The notes beneath the pieces were generated by a model. It searched no databases, was not told the DNA's origin, and saw only the letters and a list, made by a program, of their open reading frames with translations. Below, piece after piece: positions 8,539 through 19,791 of a stretch of DNA of 58,569 bases (within the stretch, counting starts at the first letter, position 1; the number at the start of each line of letters is the position of its first letter). Origin of the DNA: JAGXFP01 sp039714535 (GTDB lineage: Bacteria; Desulfobacterota; Desulfobulbia; Desulfobulbales; JAGXFP01); the NCBI GenBank assembly GCA_039714535.1, contig JBDLJC010000020.1, positions 1 to 58,569 of the forward strand, read 5' to 3'. The position numbers and the translations under genes are program-made.

Positions 8539-10311
8539 ATGGATCTTAAAACACTGACTTTTCTGGTAGTCGGCGCTACTTTCGCTCTCTACATCTGGAT
8601 CGCGATCAAAGCCCGGGCCTCAAGCACTGCTGAATTTTATGTTGCCGGCAAGGGTATTCATCCTGTCCTCAACGGTATGGCCACCGGCGCCGACTGGATG
8701 TCCGCGGCCTCATTTATCTCCATGGCCGGCCTGATCGCCTTCAAAGGCTACGATGCCTCAGTTTACCTGATGGGCTGGACCGGCGGCTACGTGCTGCTCG
8801 CCATGCTCCTGGCACCCTACCTCCGTAAATACGGGAAATTCACCGTACCGGAGTTCATCGGCGACCGCTTTTACTCAAATACCGCCAGAATGGTGGCGAT
8901 CCTCTGCCTGATCACCGCTTCAATCACCTACGTTATCGGCCAGATGAAAGGTATCGGCGTGGCCTTCTCTCGCTTTCTGGAAGTTGATTTCACCACCGGT
9001 CTGGTTGCCGGGATGGCGATCGTTTTCATCTACGCTGTTTTCGGCGGAATGAAAGGCATCACCTACACCCAGATCGCCCAGTACTGTGTGCTGATCTTTG
9101 CTTACACCGTACCGGCCGTCTTCATCTCCCTGCACCTGACCGGCAACCCGATCCCACAGCTCGGTCTTGGCAGCACCATGGCCGATGGCAGTGGCATGTA
9201 TCTGCTCGACAAGCTGGACCTGATCTGTACAGATCTTGGTTTTGCTAAATATACAACCCAAAAGGGTTCAACCCTAAATATGTTCCTGTTGACCATGTCG
9301 TTGATGATCGGTACTGCGGGACTGCCCCATGTAATTACCCGTTTCTTCACCGTACCCAAGGTTAGGGACGCTCGTTCATCCGCCGGTTGGGCCTTGGTCT
9401 TCATCGCGATTCTGTACACCACTGCCCCGGCAGTTGGCGCCATGGCCCGTCTTAACCTGATGGAAACCGTGCAAACCGGCGAAGTAGGCGCAGCCAACGG
9501 CAACCTCGTTTACGCAGAGGCCCCATCCTGGTTCACCAATTGGGAAAAAACCGGCCTGTTGAAGTTTGAAGATAAAAATGGTGACGGCAGGATCCAGTAC
9601 TATGGTAAGGGCTTGGCCGACAAAGAAGCCAGCTATGGCTGGAAGGGTAACGAAATGGTTAAGGTTGACCGTGACATCATGGTCCTGGCCAACCCGGAGA
9701 TTGCCGGACTACCCAACTGGGTAATCGCTCTGGTTGCCGCAGGTGGTATAGCCGCAGCCCTGTCAACCGCCGCCGGCCTGCTGCTTGCCATCGCTGCCGC
9801 CATCTCCCACGACTTGCTGAAGGGTATCTTTACCCCGAACATCGACGAAAAGCAGGAACTGCTGGCCAGCCGGATCGCCATGGGTGGCGCCATCGTCGTC
9901 GCCGGTCTGCTCGGCATGAATCCCCCGGGATTTGCCGCCCAGGTTGTGGCCCTGGCCTTCGGTCTGGCCGCATCTTCTATTTTCCCAGCCCTGATGTTGG
10001 GTATTTTTGTCAAACGGATGAACAGCACCGGCGCCGTCTGCGGGATGCTGGCAGGTCTCGGTTCTACCCTGATCTATATCTTCTGGTTCAAGGGCTGGTT
10101 CTTCATCCCGGAATGGCGCATGGCTGCCGACAATGCCTCCAACTGGCTGTGGGAAATCTCTCCCGGCTCTTTTGGCGCCGTCGGTGCACTTATCAACTTT
10201 GCGGTAGCCCTGACCGTTTCCCAATTTACCGCGCCCCCACCTGAGCATATTCAGCACATGGTTGAGGATATTCGTGTCCCGGCCGGAGCAGGTTCCGCTT
10301 CCGATCATTAA
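8539..10311 (+). CDS. actP: Cation:acetate symporter, ActP-like (DUF4212-associated class)
   Basis: This 590-residue inner-membrane carrier has about 13 predicted helices and sodium/solute symporter signatures: FYVAGKGIHPVLNGMATGADWMSAASF near the N-terminus and AGLPHVITRFFTV mid-protein. A hydrophilic insert (residues ~315-385) contains KNGDGRIQYYGKGLAD, typical of the DUF4212-linked subclass and absent from E. coli ActP. With acetyl-CoA synthetase next door, the substrate is most likely acetate or another short monocarboxylate, driven by sodium or protons. The substrate is inferred. A hairpin with a T run follows the stop. Confidence 0.88.
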   Translation: MDLKTLTFLVVGATFALYIWIAIKARASSTAEFYVAGKGIHPVLNGMATGADWMSAASFISMAGLIAFKGYDASVYLMGWTGGYVLLAMLLAPYLRKYGKFTVPEFIGDRFYSNTARMVAILCLITASITYVIGQMKGIGVAFSRFLEVDFTTGLVAGMAIVFIYAVFGGMKGITYTQIAQYCVLIFAYTVPAVFISLHLTGNPIPQLGLGSTMADGSGMYLLDKLDLICTDLGFAKYTTQKGSTLNMFLLTMSLMIGTAGLPHVITRFFTVPKVRDARSSAGWALVFIAILYTTAPAVGAMARLNLMETVQTGEVGAANGNLVYAEAPSWFTNWEKTGLLKFEDKNGDGRIQYYGKGLADKEASYGWKGNEMVKVDRDIMVLANPEIAGLPNWVIALVAAGGIAAALSTAAGLLLAIAAAISHDLLKGIFTPNIDEKQELLASRIAMGGAIVVAGLLGMNPPGFAAQVVALAFGLAASSIFPALMLGIFVKRMNSTGAVCGMLAGLGSTLIYIFWFKGWFFIPEWRMAADNASNWLWEISPGSFGAVGALINFAVALTVSQFTAPPPEHIQHMVEDIRVPAGAGSASDH

Positions 10312-10357
10312 TAGCTCAAGTCTGTTTTATCGGAAGTTATGAACGGTGTGTCTGCTT

Positions 10358-10380
10358 AACGGCAGTCACGCCGTTTTTTT
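10358..10380 (+). terminator. Rho-independent terminator after the symporter gene
   Basis: A perfect 6-base stem AACGGC/GCCGTT with loop AGTCAC is followed directly by a run of T. It separates symporter transcription from acs, which has its own 150-base leader. Confidence 0.75.
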
Positions 10381-10533
10381 AATTCAGCTTTTCAGTGGAT
10401 TTTTATTTTTTCCTGACATACCATATTGTCTACCAATGCGACCGACCATTTTCCCCTCGGCAGTGGGAATAATTACTGCCCGTAATCTGTAGTTTAGAAC
10501 AGCTAATCTTCAAAAGAGATCTTAGGAGGACAC

Positions 10534-12525
<1,992 letters not shown>

Positions 12526-12553
12526 TTCCAGTCCTGACAGAAACCACAAAAAG

Positions 12554-12582
12554 GGGAACCGGTTCTGCCGGTTCCCTTTTTT
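12554..12582 (+). terminator. Rho-independent terminator of acs
   Basis: A 9-base perfect stem GGGAACCGG/CCGGTTCCC with loop TTCTG is followed by six T. It starts 29 bases after the acs stop codon. Confidence 0.9.
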
Positions 12583-12606
12583 GTCAGATCGGCGATCAAC
12601 CCAGAC

Positions 12607-12800
12607 GAACTGGATTCTTCTCAATGCCCCCTGCGGGGGTACTCTGTGTGTTTTCACCCGCCGGGGACTTCCGGGCAGTGTTCGCTCAGACGGGCCACTC
12701 TGTTCAGCACTCCCAACGGGTACTCAGTTCAATACTCGCCCAGAGTCTTCGCTTACCTGACGGGCACTCCATTCAGTACCCCCTTGAGGGGTATATAAAA
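12607..12800. repeat. Palindromic intergenic repeat, copy B (tandem units)
   Basis: This is a run of related units, each with a short GC palindrome (GCCCCCTGCGGGGGT, CTCCCAACGGGTA, CCCCTTGAGGGG) joined by ACTC-GTTCAGTAC-like linkers. The unit at 12772-12792 is identical to 7765-7785, and 12743-12764 matches 7862-7883 in the opposite orientation. No gene or terminator explains the block. Similar units appear inside the 5' end of lptD. Confidence 0.65.
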
Positions 12801-12835
12801 CATGATAAACAACAACCAGGGTGCTAAAACTCTCC

Positions 12836-13687
12836 ATGCTAACCAACACTTTTCTCCATATCCAGGGCATCGGCCTTAAAACAGAATCTGATCTCTGGCA
12901 GGCCGGCGCCCTTGACTGGGATGACTTCTTAAAAAAGCAGCCTAAAGCCTTCTCTCCAGCCCGAACTGCAAACATTGCCGATGTCCTCGAAGAATCCCGT
13001 TGTAATTTAGCCGCCTGCCCCAAATATTTCACCGGGCTACTGCCTGCCTCCCAGCATTGGCGCATATTCCCCCATTTTCGGGATAAAACAGCCTATCTTG
13101 ACATTGAGACCACTGGCCTGAGCGACTCCTGCGACATCACCACTATCGCCCTTTACGATGGCCAAACCATTAAGTACTATGTCCAGGGCGAGAACCTTAA
13201 TGATTTCCCTCTGGATCTCCTGGAATACGACGTTCTGGTCACATACAACGGCAAATCCTTTGACGTCCCTGTCATCGAACGATTTTTCAATATCACCCTT
13301 AATCTGGCTCATATTGATCTACGCTATATTCTTAACAGTCTCGGCTTGAAAGGGGGCTTGAAAGGATGTGAAAAACAACTTGGTCTCACCCGGGGCGAAC
13401 TGGACGGAGTAAACGGCTACATGGCTGTGTTGCTCTGGAACCTTTACCAACAGAGCGGAGAACGTCGCGCTCTGGAGACCCTCCTGGCCTACAACATCAT
13501 GGATACGGTCAATCTGGAACTGTTAATGATCGAGGCCTACAATCTCAACCTTGCCAAAACCCCCTTCCAAAGAGTTTTGGCCCTACCAGCCCCCAATCAA
13601 CCACCAGTACCCCTTGAGCCTGACCCTGAGATAATCAACCAACTTAGATGCGCCGCAACAAACAACCAATGGCAGCGAAAATATTGA
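12836..13687 (+). CDS. RNase H-like 3'-5' exonuclease (YprB family, DEDDy type)
   Basis: This protein of about 283 residues contains the three exonuclease motifs of the DEDD superfamily: DIETTGL (~82), a central LVTYNGKSFDVPVIERFF (~137-154) and YNIMDTVNLE (~220). The Tyr-x3-Asp in the last one marks the DEDDy subtype. The N-terminus (HIQGIGLKTESDLWQAG) looks like a helix-hairpin-helix-like piece. YprB-like proteins are predicted nucleases without a firmly established substrate. Start choice is uncertain: ATG 12836 fits the family's beginning, and GTG 12821 is also open; neither has a clear ribosome site. It follows the repeat block after acs and converges on the HD-GYP gene. Confidence 0.8.
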   Translation: MLTNTFLHIQGIGLKTESDLWQAGALDWDDFLKKQPKAFSPARTANIADVLEESRCNLAACPKYFTGLLPASQHWRIFPHFRDKTAYLDIETTGLSDSCDITTIALYDGQTIKYYVQGENLNDFPLDLLEYDVLVTYNGKSFDVPVIERFFNITLNLAHIDLRYILNSLGLKGGLKGCEKQLGLTRGELDGVNGYMAVLLWNLYQQSGERRALETLLAYNIMDTVNLELLMIEAYNLNLAKTPFQRVLALPAPNQPPVPLEPDPEIINQLRCAATNNQWQRKY

Positions 13688-13773
13688 CTGCAGCCAATTT
13701 AATTACCGCCAGCAACCAACCAGGGGCTTTACCGCGTTGTTTGATAAAAAAAGAGGGGGGGGAGAGCTGAAAA

Positions 13774-16518
13774 CTAGTGGACGGAAAAAACCTGATTGAT
13801 AGCTTGCTCGGCAGGATAACCGTGATCAAATTTAAAGTGATGGTATCGTGAATTCAGCCCCCAATCCTGCTTACTCTCCTCAAGATGCCTTTCAACATCA
13901 CAGATAAGTTTTTCAAGGAGTTCGTCATCACATTCAGCATATATCAGAAAGTCGGAGCTTTTGCGGAGCAGTATTATGCTGGTTTCTTTCAGATCACCAA
14001 TGCCGTCAAATTCCTCAGCAGTAAGATGCAGTTTGTGGCCGATTTCGTCAAGAATCTGGTCGGCCTTGATAAAACCTATACTCTTATTGAACTCTCTAAT
14101 CCCCGGGAAACTGGCTACAATTAGATGGTAGGGAAGGTTGCTGCTTTGGGCCAACATTTTAGCGGCATCAAGATAGAGTAGATAACGATAGTTATAAAAG
14201 TCACTGAGCGGTTCTCTGAAATAAGACATCTGCCGGAACACCTCCAGATCCTCGCTGTAATCTGCCCGAAACTCACTGACAACCTCAAGAGGGCTCCACT
14301 CTTCAGTTATTTTGGCAATGAGCTCAACAATACTATGATCTAGACGTCCCTCTTTGACCTCATACCGGATAATACCCACCGCTTTTTCCCTGGAGACCGG
14401 CTTCTTATAAGGTCTTCTGGCGACAAGGGCCTCAAAAACGTCGGCGGCAGCAACGATCCTTTCCAGTGCTCCGATCTCTTCCCCCTTCAATCCGTAAGGA
14501 TAACCTGAGCCGTCCAACCGCTCATGATGATGAAGAATAATCTTACGAATCCGAAAGTCATGATGGTGTTTGGCGAAAAGACTGGCCCCAACCAGGGGAT
14601 GCACCTTCATAATGTTGTGATCCATCCGGTCGAACATCCCCGGCTTAAGCAAAACATCGTCAGGAATCGCAACCTTACCGATGTCATGGACCAGACAGCC
14701 TAAGCGCAAAGTTTCCATGTCCTCAGCGCTTAAACCCAGTTCCAGACCGACCCGACGAGATATCTCCGCTACCCGAAGTGCATGTTCAAAGGTAGAATGA
14801 TCACGGTTAGCCAACATTTCGTACATAATCTCAAACAGGTTAACAATCAGATCATCCTTCTCCTCGATAGCAAACGCCAAGGCCCTCTCTGCTTCTTTGC
14901 GCTCTATAAGTTCCTGGCCAAGACTGAGGTTCACTTCATTCAGTTCGACTGTCCGCTCCTGTACCCTGATTTCCAGTTCACTGCGGGATTTCTGCAACTC
15001 TTCTTCGGCATTCTTGCGTTGGATCACGCCGGCGACCACGCTTGCAGCGGCCTTAAGTGTTTCTTCGGCCAATTTATCCCTAATAGTGCCGGGCCGAACA
15101 TACAGGGTAAAGACCCCAACTAAACGGCGGTTGGCAGACAGGATCGGCACACAATAATGGCCATGGGGACCGATGCCGTCATATCTATTATCGTGTCTGT
15201 CATCCACACAATCCGCAAAAACGACCTCCTCCGAGCTGGCACACCTGCCACAAAGGCACTGGCCAAATGGTACTTCGGCACAAATAGTCTGCAGATTTTC
15301 ATTAAGACCCCGGTGAGCTTTAAGTTCAAGAATGCCAGGCTTGGCCGAGACCAGGAAAATCGCCCCCTTGGGCTCAAGTTCTAACCAGGGGAACGAGGTA
15401 AGGTGGTAGATAAACAGCTCTAAGGTTTCAATTAGAGTCAGGTCTTCCAATGACAGATGGAGTAGTTTATTGAGAATGGTCTGGGTCTGATAGCCACGTT
15501 TAACTGCAAGCTGGTTAGATTTTTGCTCGGAAACATCACGGATAATGGCCTGGACCAGATCTTTTTTTCTGCCGGTCAGACCAGCCCTCACTTCGACATC
15601 CATCAAAACGCCGTCAATATTGGCAAAATGCGAATCAAAGCAAGAATTTTCGCCGGCCAGAACTTTTCCGATTGCAACTAGCCATTCACCCTGATTGTCT
15701 TCGTCTAAAAATTCTTTAACATTAACCCCGATCAAGCGGCTATGCTCAACGCCCAAAAGGCGACAAGCCTGTTCGTTAGCCTGTTTGATTTGCGCCTGAC
15801 GATCAAAGACCATAATGGCATCATTGGACTGTTCAAAGAGGATCCGATAGCGCTGCTCTTTTTCGCGCAATTTTTTCTCAACGGTCAACCGCTGGATAAA
15901 ATTATCCCGGAATCGAGAGAGAACAAAGAAGATTGCCAACAGCAAGGAAAGAGCAATGGGCAATATCGTCCGATAAAAGCCGGTCGTCAGCCCATGCAGT
16001 ATTCCGACCTGATCGGTGATGTCGGAATATATTTCAAAAGCACCGATAAATTTGCCATTTTGCATCAACGGCACATAGGTCTCAACCACATCGGCCCTGA
16101 ACATCTGCCCTTCAAGTGAAGCTGTCTCTTTCTGCACGACCTTGCTGAATTTCTTACCGGAAGCCACAATTTTCTGGAAGTAATCATTACGGTTAATCTT
16201 GCCGACATCTTCCCGGTTGGTCGAATAAACAACCTCGCCCAAAGCTGAAAAAAGCTTAACTTCGAGCAGCTTAAAATCGCTACTGGCATCATTAACTATC
16301 TGATCTATATTATCGGGTAGGGTCAGGTGAGATGCTTCAGCAGAATCAAACAACTCGGAAGAAAGGTAGTTAGCAACCTGGACGGTGTGGCTCTCCGTCT
16401 CTTCAGCAACATACCTCTCAAGAGACGGGCTGAGATAGAAAACAACATAAATGGGCAGAAGCATCACACCAAAGACCGCCAGGGCAACTAACCATTTAAT
16501 AAACTTAAGATTGAACAT
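13774..16518 (-). CDS. Membrane HD-GYP cyclic-di-GMP phosphodiesterase sensor with PAS, GAF and dead GGDEF
   Basis: This 914-residue sensor starts with a membrane helix (10-30) and a periplasmic sensory region (~31-185), then a second helix (~187-205). A PAS domain (~225-345) and a GAF domain (~360-510) with FGQCLCGRCA follow, then coiled coil (~515-575) and an HD-GYP domain with VHDIGKVAIP (~His610) and HHHERLDGSGYP (~664). HD-GYP enzymes hydrolyse cyclic di-GMP. The last ~150 residues look like a GGDEF fold (FNKSIGFIKADQILDEIGHKL), but the catalytic loop reads RKSSDFL, so it should not make cyclic di-GMP. It lies downstream of the RNase gene. Confidence 0.85.
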   Translation of the reverse strand: MFNLKFIKWLVALAVFGVMLLPIYVVFYLSPSLERYVAEETESHTVQVANYLSSELFDSAEASHLTLPDNIDQIVNDASSDFKLLEVKLFSALGEVVYSTNREDVGKINRNDYFQKIVASGKKFSKVVQKETASLEGQMFRADVVETYVPLMQNGKFIGAFEIYSDITDQVGILHGLTTGFYRTILPIALSLLLAIFFVLSRFRDNFIQRLTVEKKLREKEQRYRILFEQSNDAIMVFDRQAQIKQANEQACRLLGVEHSRLIGVNVKEFLDEDNQGEWLVAIGKVLAGENSCFDSHFANIDGVLMDVEVRAGLTGRKKDLVQAIIRDVSEQKSNQLAVKRGYQTQTILNKLLHLSLEDLTLIETLELFIYHLTSFPWLELEPKGAIFLVSAKPGILELKAHRGLNENLQTICAEVPFGQCLCGRCASSEEVVFADCVDDRHDNRYDGIGPHGHYCVPILSANRRLVGVFTLYVRPGTIRDKLAEETLKAAASVVAGVIQRKNAEEELQKSRSELEIRVQERTVELNEVNLSLGQELIERKEAERALAFAIEEKDDLIVNLFEIMYEMLANRDHSTFEHALRVAEISRRVGLELGLSAEDMETLRLGCLVHDIGKVAIPDDVLLKPGMFDRMDHNIMKVHPLVGASLFAKHHHDFRIRKIILHHHERLDGSGYPYGLKGEEIGALERIVAAADVFEALVARRPYKKPVSREKAVGIIRYEVKEGRLDHSIVELIAKITEEWSPLEVVSEFRADYSEDLEVFRQMSYFREPLSDFYNYRYLLYLDAAKMLAQSSNLPYHLIVASFPGIREFNKSIGFIKADQILDEIGHKLHLTAEEFDGIGDLKETSIILLRKSSDFLIYAECDDELLEKLICDVERHLEESKQDWGLNSRYHHFKFDHGYPAEQAINQVFSVH

Positions 16519-16689
16519 AACTCTTTTTTTTAGCTGTAACTGACCGCAACAACCTTAACCACAAAATTGAACCAGCCAAGATCCATTCATCATAAAAGTG
16601 ATGCCGAACATAAACCATCATTTGCTCTTCAGCCTTTGAAACTTGCCCACGAACCCATTAAACGCAGGTCATCCCGACAATCTGCTTCA

Positions 16690-18543
16690 TCAGCTTTTAA
16701 CAAAATCCAATTTACTATCCGTGGGGGGCATCGTCGGGTCCCCCTCAATATTTATGACAACTTCGTACCTGTTCTCAAGTTCGACCAACTCTTTACTCTT
16801 CTTGTTCTTAAGATATTGAGCCACTGCAACCGGCAGCTGGCACTCCACCTGGCGGACATTTTTTCTGGTCACCCCGGTCTTAATTCGTCTTAGATAAAAC
16901 AAGGCCAGCGTTTCAACAGAACGCACCACCCCACGCCCCTGACAATGCTCACAGATAGTATAACTGCCCCGCTGCACTGGCGAGGCCAGCTTCTGCCGGG
17001 AAATCTGCATGAGACCAAATCTGGATATGCGGCTGATATCCACCTTGGCCTTATCCTCTTTCATGCTTTCCTTGACCTTCTTTTCAACCTCGCGAATATG
17101 GCTGGAGGGACGCATATCTATAAAATCGACAACAATCAAGCCCCCCAGATCCCGCAACCGCAACTGCCTGGCCAGCTCCTCAGCCGCTTCCATATTCGCC
17201 AGAAAGATCGATTCCTCAAAATTTTTACCCTTGGAGGTTCGCCCGGAGTTAACGTCTATGGCCACCAAGGCCTCGGTGGGATCAATCACAATTGACCCGC
17301 CTGAGGGCAGACTGACGGTCGGTTGGTAAATCTGCTCGATCTGCTTCTCGACCTGGTAATGATTAAATATCGGCTTGGCGCCTTTATGGAGCAGGGCTTT
17401 CGCCTTCTTCTGCCGGGCCGGAATAAGCCCCAGAAAATTCTTCACCTTCTCAAAGGCATCCTCATTATCGACCATGATCTCACGGATATCGGCAGTATAG
17501 TGATCACGCAGAAAACGAGCGATTATGTCCTGTTCCTTATAAATCAAAGCAGGCGCGGACATTTTCTGACCACGACCTTTGATCTCTTCCCACAGGTTCA
17601 ACAGGTAGTTGAGATCTTGAGAAATCGCACTCTTGGTTATATCCCTGCTGGCAGTGCGAATTATATAACCAATACCTTCCGGTAGCGTCAGACTTTCAAG
17701 CAGATTACGCAGTTTTTTCCGCTGGGCCTCGCTCTCTATCTTCCTTGAAATCCCGGCACTATCGCTACCCGGCATCAGGACCAGATATCGGCCGGGCATA
17801 GACAAGAAGGTGGTCAGATTAGCGCCCTTGTTAGCCACGGCCTCCTTGACAACCTGAACCAAAACCTCATCGCCTTTGCGAAGCAGCTTCTCAACGGCCA
17901 GATCTTTCCAATGGGTATCCAGATCAACATCATCGCCATGAAAATAGTCAGGATGGATATCGCCGAAGGGCAAAAAGCCGTTCTTCCCCTCACCCATATC
18001 AACAAAAGCAGCCTGCAGACTGGGCTCAACCGATACCACCCTGGCCTTGTAGATGTTACCCTTAGTCTGGGCGTGCAGAACCGTCTCCACGTAAAAGGCC
18101 TCAATCCGGCCATCTTCGATCATAGCGATCCGGCACTCTTCCGGTTCATCCGTATTGATCAACAATTTGCGAATAACATTCTTGCCTTTACCTTTAACCG
18201 TCGCCGCCTCTTCTTTTTTACCTTTCGAAGGCGGCTTTGCTTTACTCTGCTTCTGCTGCGGCTGTTGGCTACCGGATGGGGCTGGTTTGCGGGGCCGTCT
18301 CGAGCGGGAACGATTAGGCGAACGTTTCCTTGCCCTGGAAGACCCCTGCGGCCTGTTGCCTGCAGAGGATCTCTTACCAGCATCACCGCCAGCCTTTTGC
18401 CCCGAAGAACCGGCAAGAGCCGCTTGATCTTCTTTTTTGCCGGTCAGCCATCTACCTAGCTTGGCAAGTACGGAACGCCCCTCTTTACTGTCTTTTGAAC
18501 CTTTAGCGCCGCTTTGCGGCCTGGTAGTATTTTCTGCCATCAT
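16690..18543 (-). CDS. rng: Ribonuclease E/G family endoribonuclease
   Basis: This 617-residue protein has a basic low-complexity N-terminus (~1-125, rich in Lys, Arg, Ser and Pro). The RNase E/G core begins near NVIRKLLINTDEPEECRIAMIEDG. An S1 RNA-binding region follows (KGNIYKARVVSVEPSLQAAFVDMG). The catalytic DNase I-like part holds the metal-binding aspartates in AIDVNSGR and LIVVDFIDM, and there is a zinc-link-like CEHCQGRGV. Such enzymes mature rRNA and start mRNA decay. It lacks the long C-terminal scaffold of E. coli RNase E, so it is closer to RNase G, but the added basic N-terminus is unusual. Its start overlaps the radical SAM gene by 41 bases. Confidence 0.92.
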   Translation of the reverse strand: MMAENTTRPQSGAKGSKDSKEGRSVLAKLGRWLTGKKEDQAALAGSSGQKAGGDAGKRSSAGNRPQGSSRARKRSPNRSRSRRPRKPAPSGSQQPQQKQSKAKPPSKGKKEEAATVKGKGKNVIRKLLINTDEPEECRIAMIEDGRIEAFYVETVLHAQTKGNIYKARVVSVEPSLQAAFVDMGEGKNGFLPFGDIHPDYFHGDDVDLDTHWKDLAVEKLLRKGDEVLVQVVKEAVANKGANLTTFLSMPGRYLVLMPGSDSAGISRKIESEAQRKKLRNLLESLTLPEGIGYIIRTASRDITKSAISQDLNYLLNLWEEIKGRGQKMSAPALIYKEQDIIARFLRDHYTADIREIMVDNEDAFEKVKNFLGLIPARQKKAKALLHKGAKPIFNHYQVEKQIEQIYQPTVSLPSGGSIVIDPTEALVAIDVNSGRTSKGKNFEESIFLANMEAAEELARQLRLRDLGGLIVVDFIDMRPSSHIREVEKKVKESMKEDKAKVDISRISRFGLMQISRQKLASPVQRGSYTICEHCQGRGVVRSVETLALFYLRRIKTGVTRKNVRQVECQLPVAVAQYLKNKKSKELVELENRYEVVINIEGDPTMPPTDSKLDFVKS

Positions 18544-19453
18544 GCATCGTCTCTCTAATCAGGCTTGATCTCTCAAGCTCATTAAGTAACCTATCAACGT
18601 CTGCCCCATCCAGGCCAGTGGCCTCACAGATATCCGTTTTTGTACAGGGGCGGCGTTTAAGCATCTCCAAAATTTTCATTCTCTCGGGCTGCTTCGGCCG
18701 TTTAGCGGCTCTACCGCTATAATCGGCAACAATCTCAACCCGGCAATTCTTAAAGCGTTCAGCGATCGCTTGCATCTTTTCTTCAGGTAGCGGCCGAGCC
18801 CACGACTCAGCGGGCGGCCTCACCACCGTATTAAGCTGAACCCGGTCGGGCCTGATCCGGTCAACGGCAACAACCAGAGCGTCAATATCTTCGTCGCTAT
18901 CGTTAACACCGGCTGCCAACAAAATCTCCAGCCAGATTTCACCGCCAAACTCCTCAGCAAAAGACACCAGTCCTTCGATAATTTTCTCAGGGTTGGCGCA
19001 TTCCGGGGCCGGCCGGTTGATTGCGGCAAGAGTTGCAGGACGAGCCGCATCTAGGGAAGGCACCACTATGTCGGCAGCCAGCAAATCAAGTCTCACCTGG
19101 GGATCGGACAGCAAAGACCCGTTAGTCAAAACAGCGACCGGAATGTCCAGCTGTCGCTTGACATACCTGATCACCTCGCCAATACCGGTATGCAGGGTGG
19201 GCTCCCCGGAAGAGGTCAAGGTCACAAAATCGGGCCAACCCGGCGATTTATTATCCAGCTCAGCGAAGAACTCATCCAGCTCAGCAATGATTTCACTGGT
19301 TGGCGAATATTCACGTCGCTTGACGGTCAAGCCGGTGGTAACCCCCACCTCGCAATAGATACAATCAAAATTGCAGATCTTCGCCGGCACCAGATCAACA
19401 CCCAGTGACAACCCCAATCGTCTTGAATTTACCGGCCCGAACAGATGTTTCAT
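18503..19453 (-). CDS. Radical SAM protein, COG0731-type
   Basis: This 316-residue protein starts FGPVNSRRLGLSLGVDLVP and carries a CxxxCxxC iron-sulphur motif (Cys27, Cys31, Cys34 in CNFDCIYC), the pattern of the COG0731 Fe-S oxidoreductases. The C-terminal ~60 residues look like a small winged-helix (RPCTKTDICEATGLDGADVDRLLNELE). The family is widespread in anaerobes but its reaction is not established; relation to tRNA wybutosine enzymes has been proposed from similarity. The start is fixed by the family N-terminus although no ribosome site is obvious. The coding region runs into the RNase E/G gene, so the two are co-transcribed. Confidence 0.85.
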   Translation of the reverse strand: MKHLFGPVNSRRLGLSLGVDLVPAKICNFDCIYCEVGVTTGLTVKRREYSPTSEIIAELDEFFAELDNKSPGWPDFVTLTSSGEPTLHTGIGEVIRYVKRQLDIPVAVLTNGSLLSDPQVRLDLLAADIVVPSLDAARPATLAAINRPAPECANPEKIIEGLVSFAEEFGGEIWLEILLAAGVNDSDEDIDALVVAVDRIRPDRVQLNTVVRPPAESWARPLPEEKMQAIAERFKNCRVEIVADYSGRAAKRPKQPERMKILEMLKRRPCTKTDICEATGLDGADVDRLLNELERSSLIRETMHDGRKYYQAAKRR

Positions 19454-19649
19454 TGGAAAGAAGACTGAGGAAAGAAAGAGTATGCCATGATTCAGCAGTT
19501 ACCAAGGTTGCCGGGTTGCTGGCCCGCTATTTATAAAAAAATATTAGCAAAGCCAATCTATAATAAATACATATAGTTGGCAAGACATGTTTGCTAGCGG
19601 CGGCCTTTACGAAGGTCTAAGTATTTATCCCCGGCAAATGTGTTTTACC

Positions 19650-19678
19650 TTGACACTGCACGAGCCGAACCTTACTTT
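19650..19678 (+). promoter_or_regulatory. Candidate sigma-70 promoter for ilvD
   Basis: A perfect TTGACA (19650-19655) is followed after 17 bases by TACTTT (19673-19678). A 110-base leader then leads to ilvD. A TATAAT at 19691-19696 has no matching -35. The rest of the 338-base gap between the radical SAM gene and ilvD shows no gene and no leader peptide that I can defend. Confidence 0.45.
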
Positions 19679-19791
19679 TGTAAAATTGTATATAATTTCG
19701 GCTGACGCCGCCAAACCATAGATACTTGGGACGGATGTTTAACCAGCGGCAAGCACCCGAAAATACGGGATAATATCGGAGGCAACACAAA

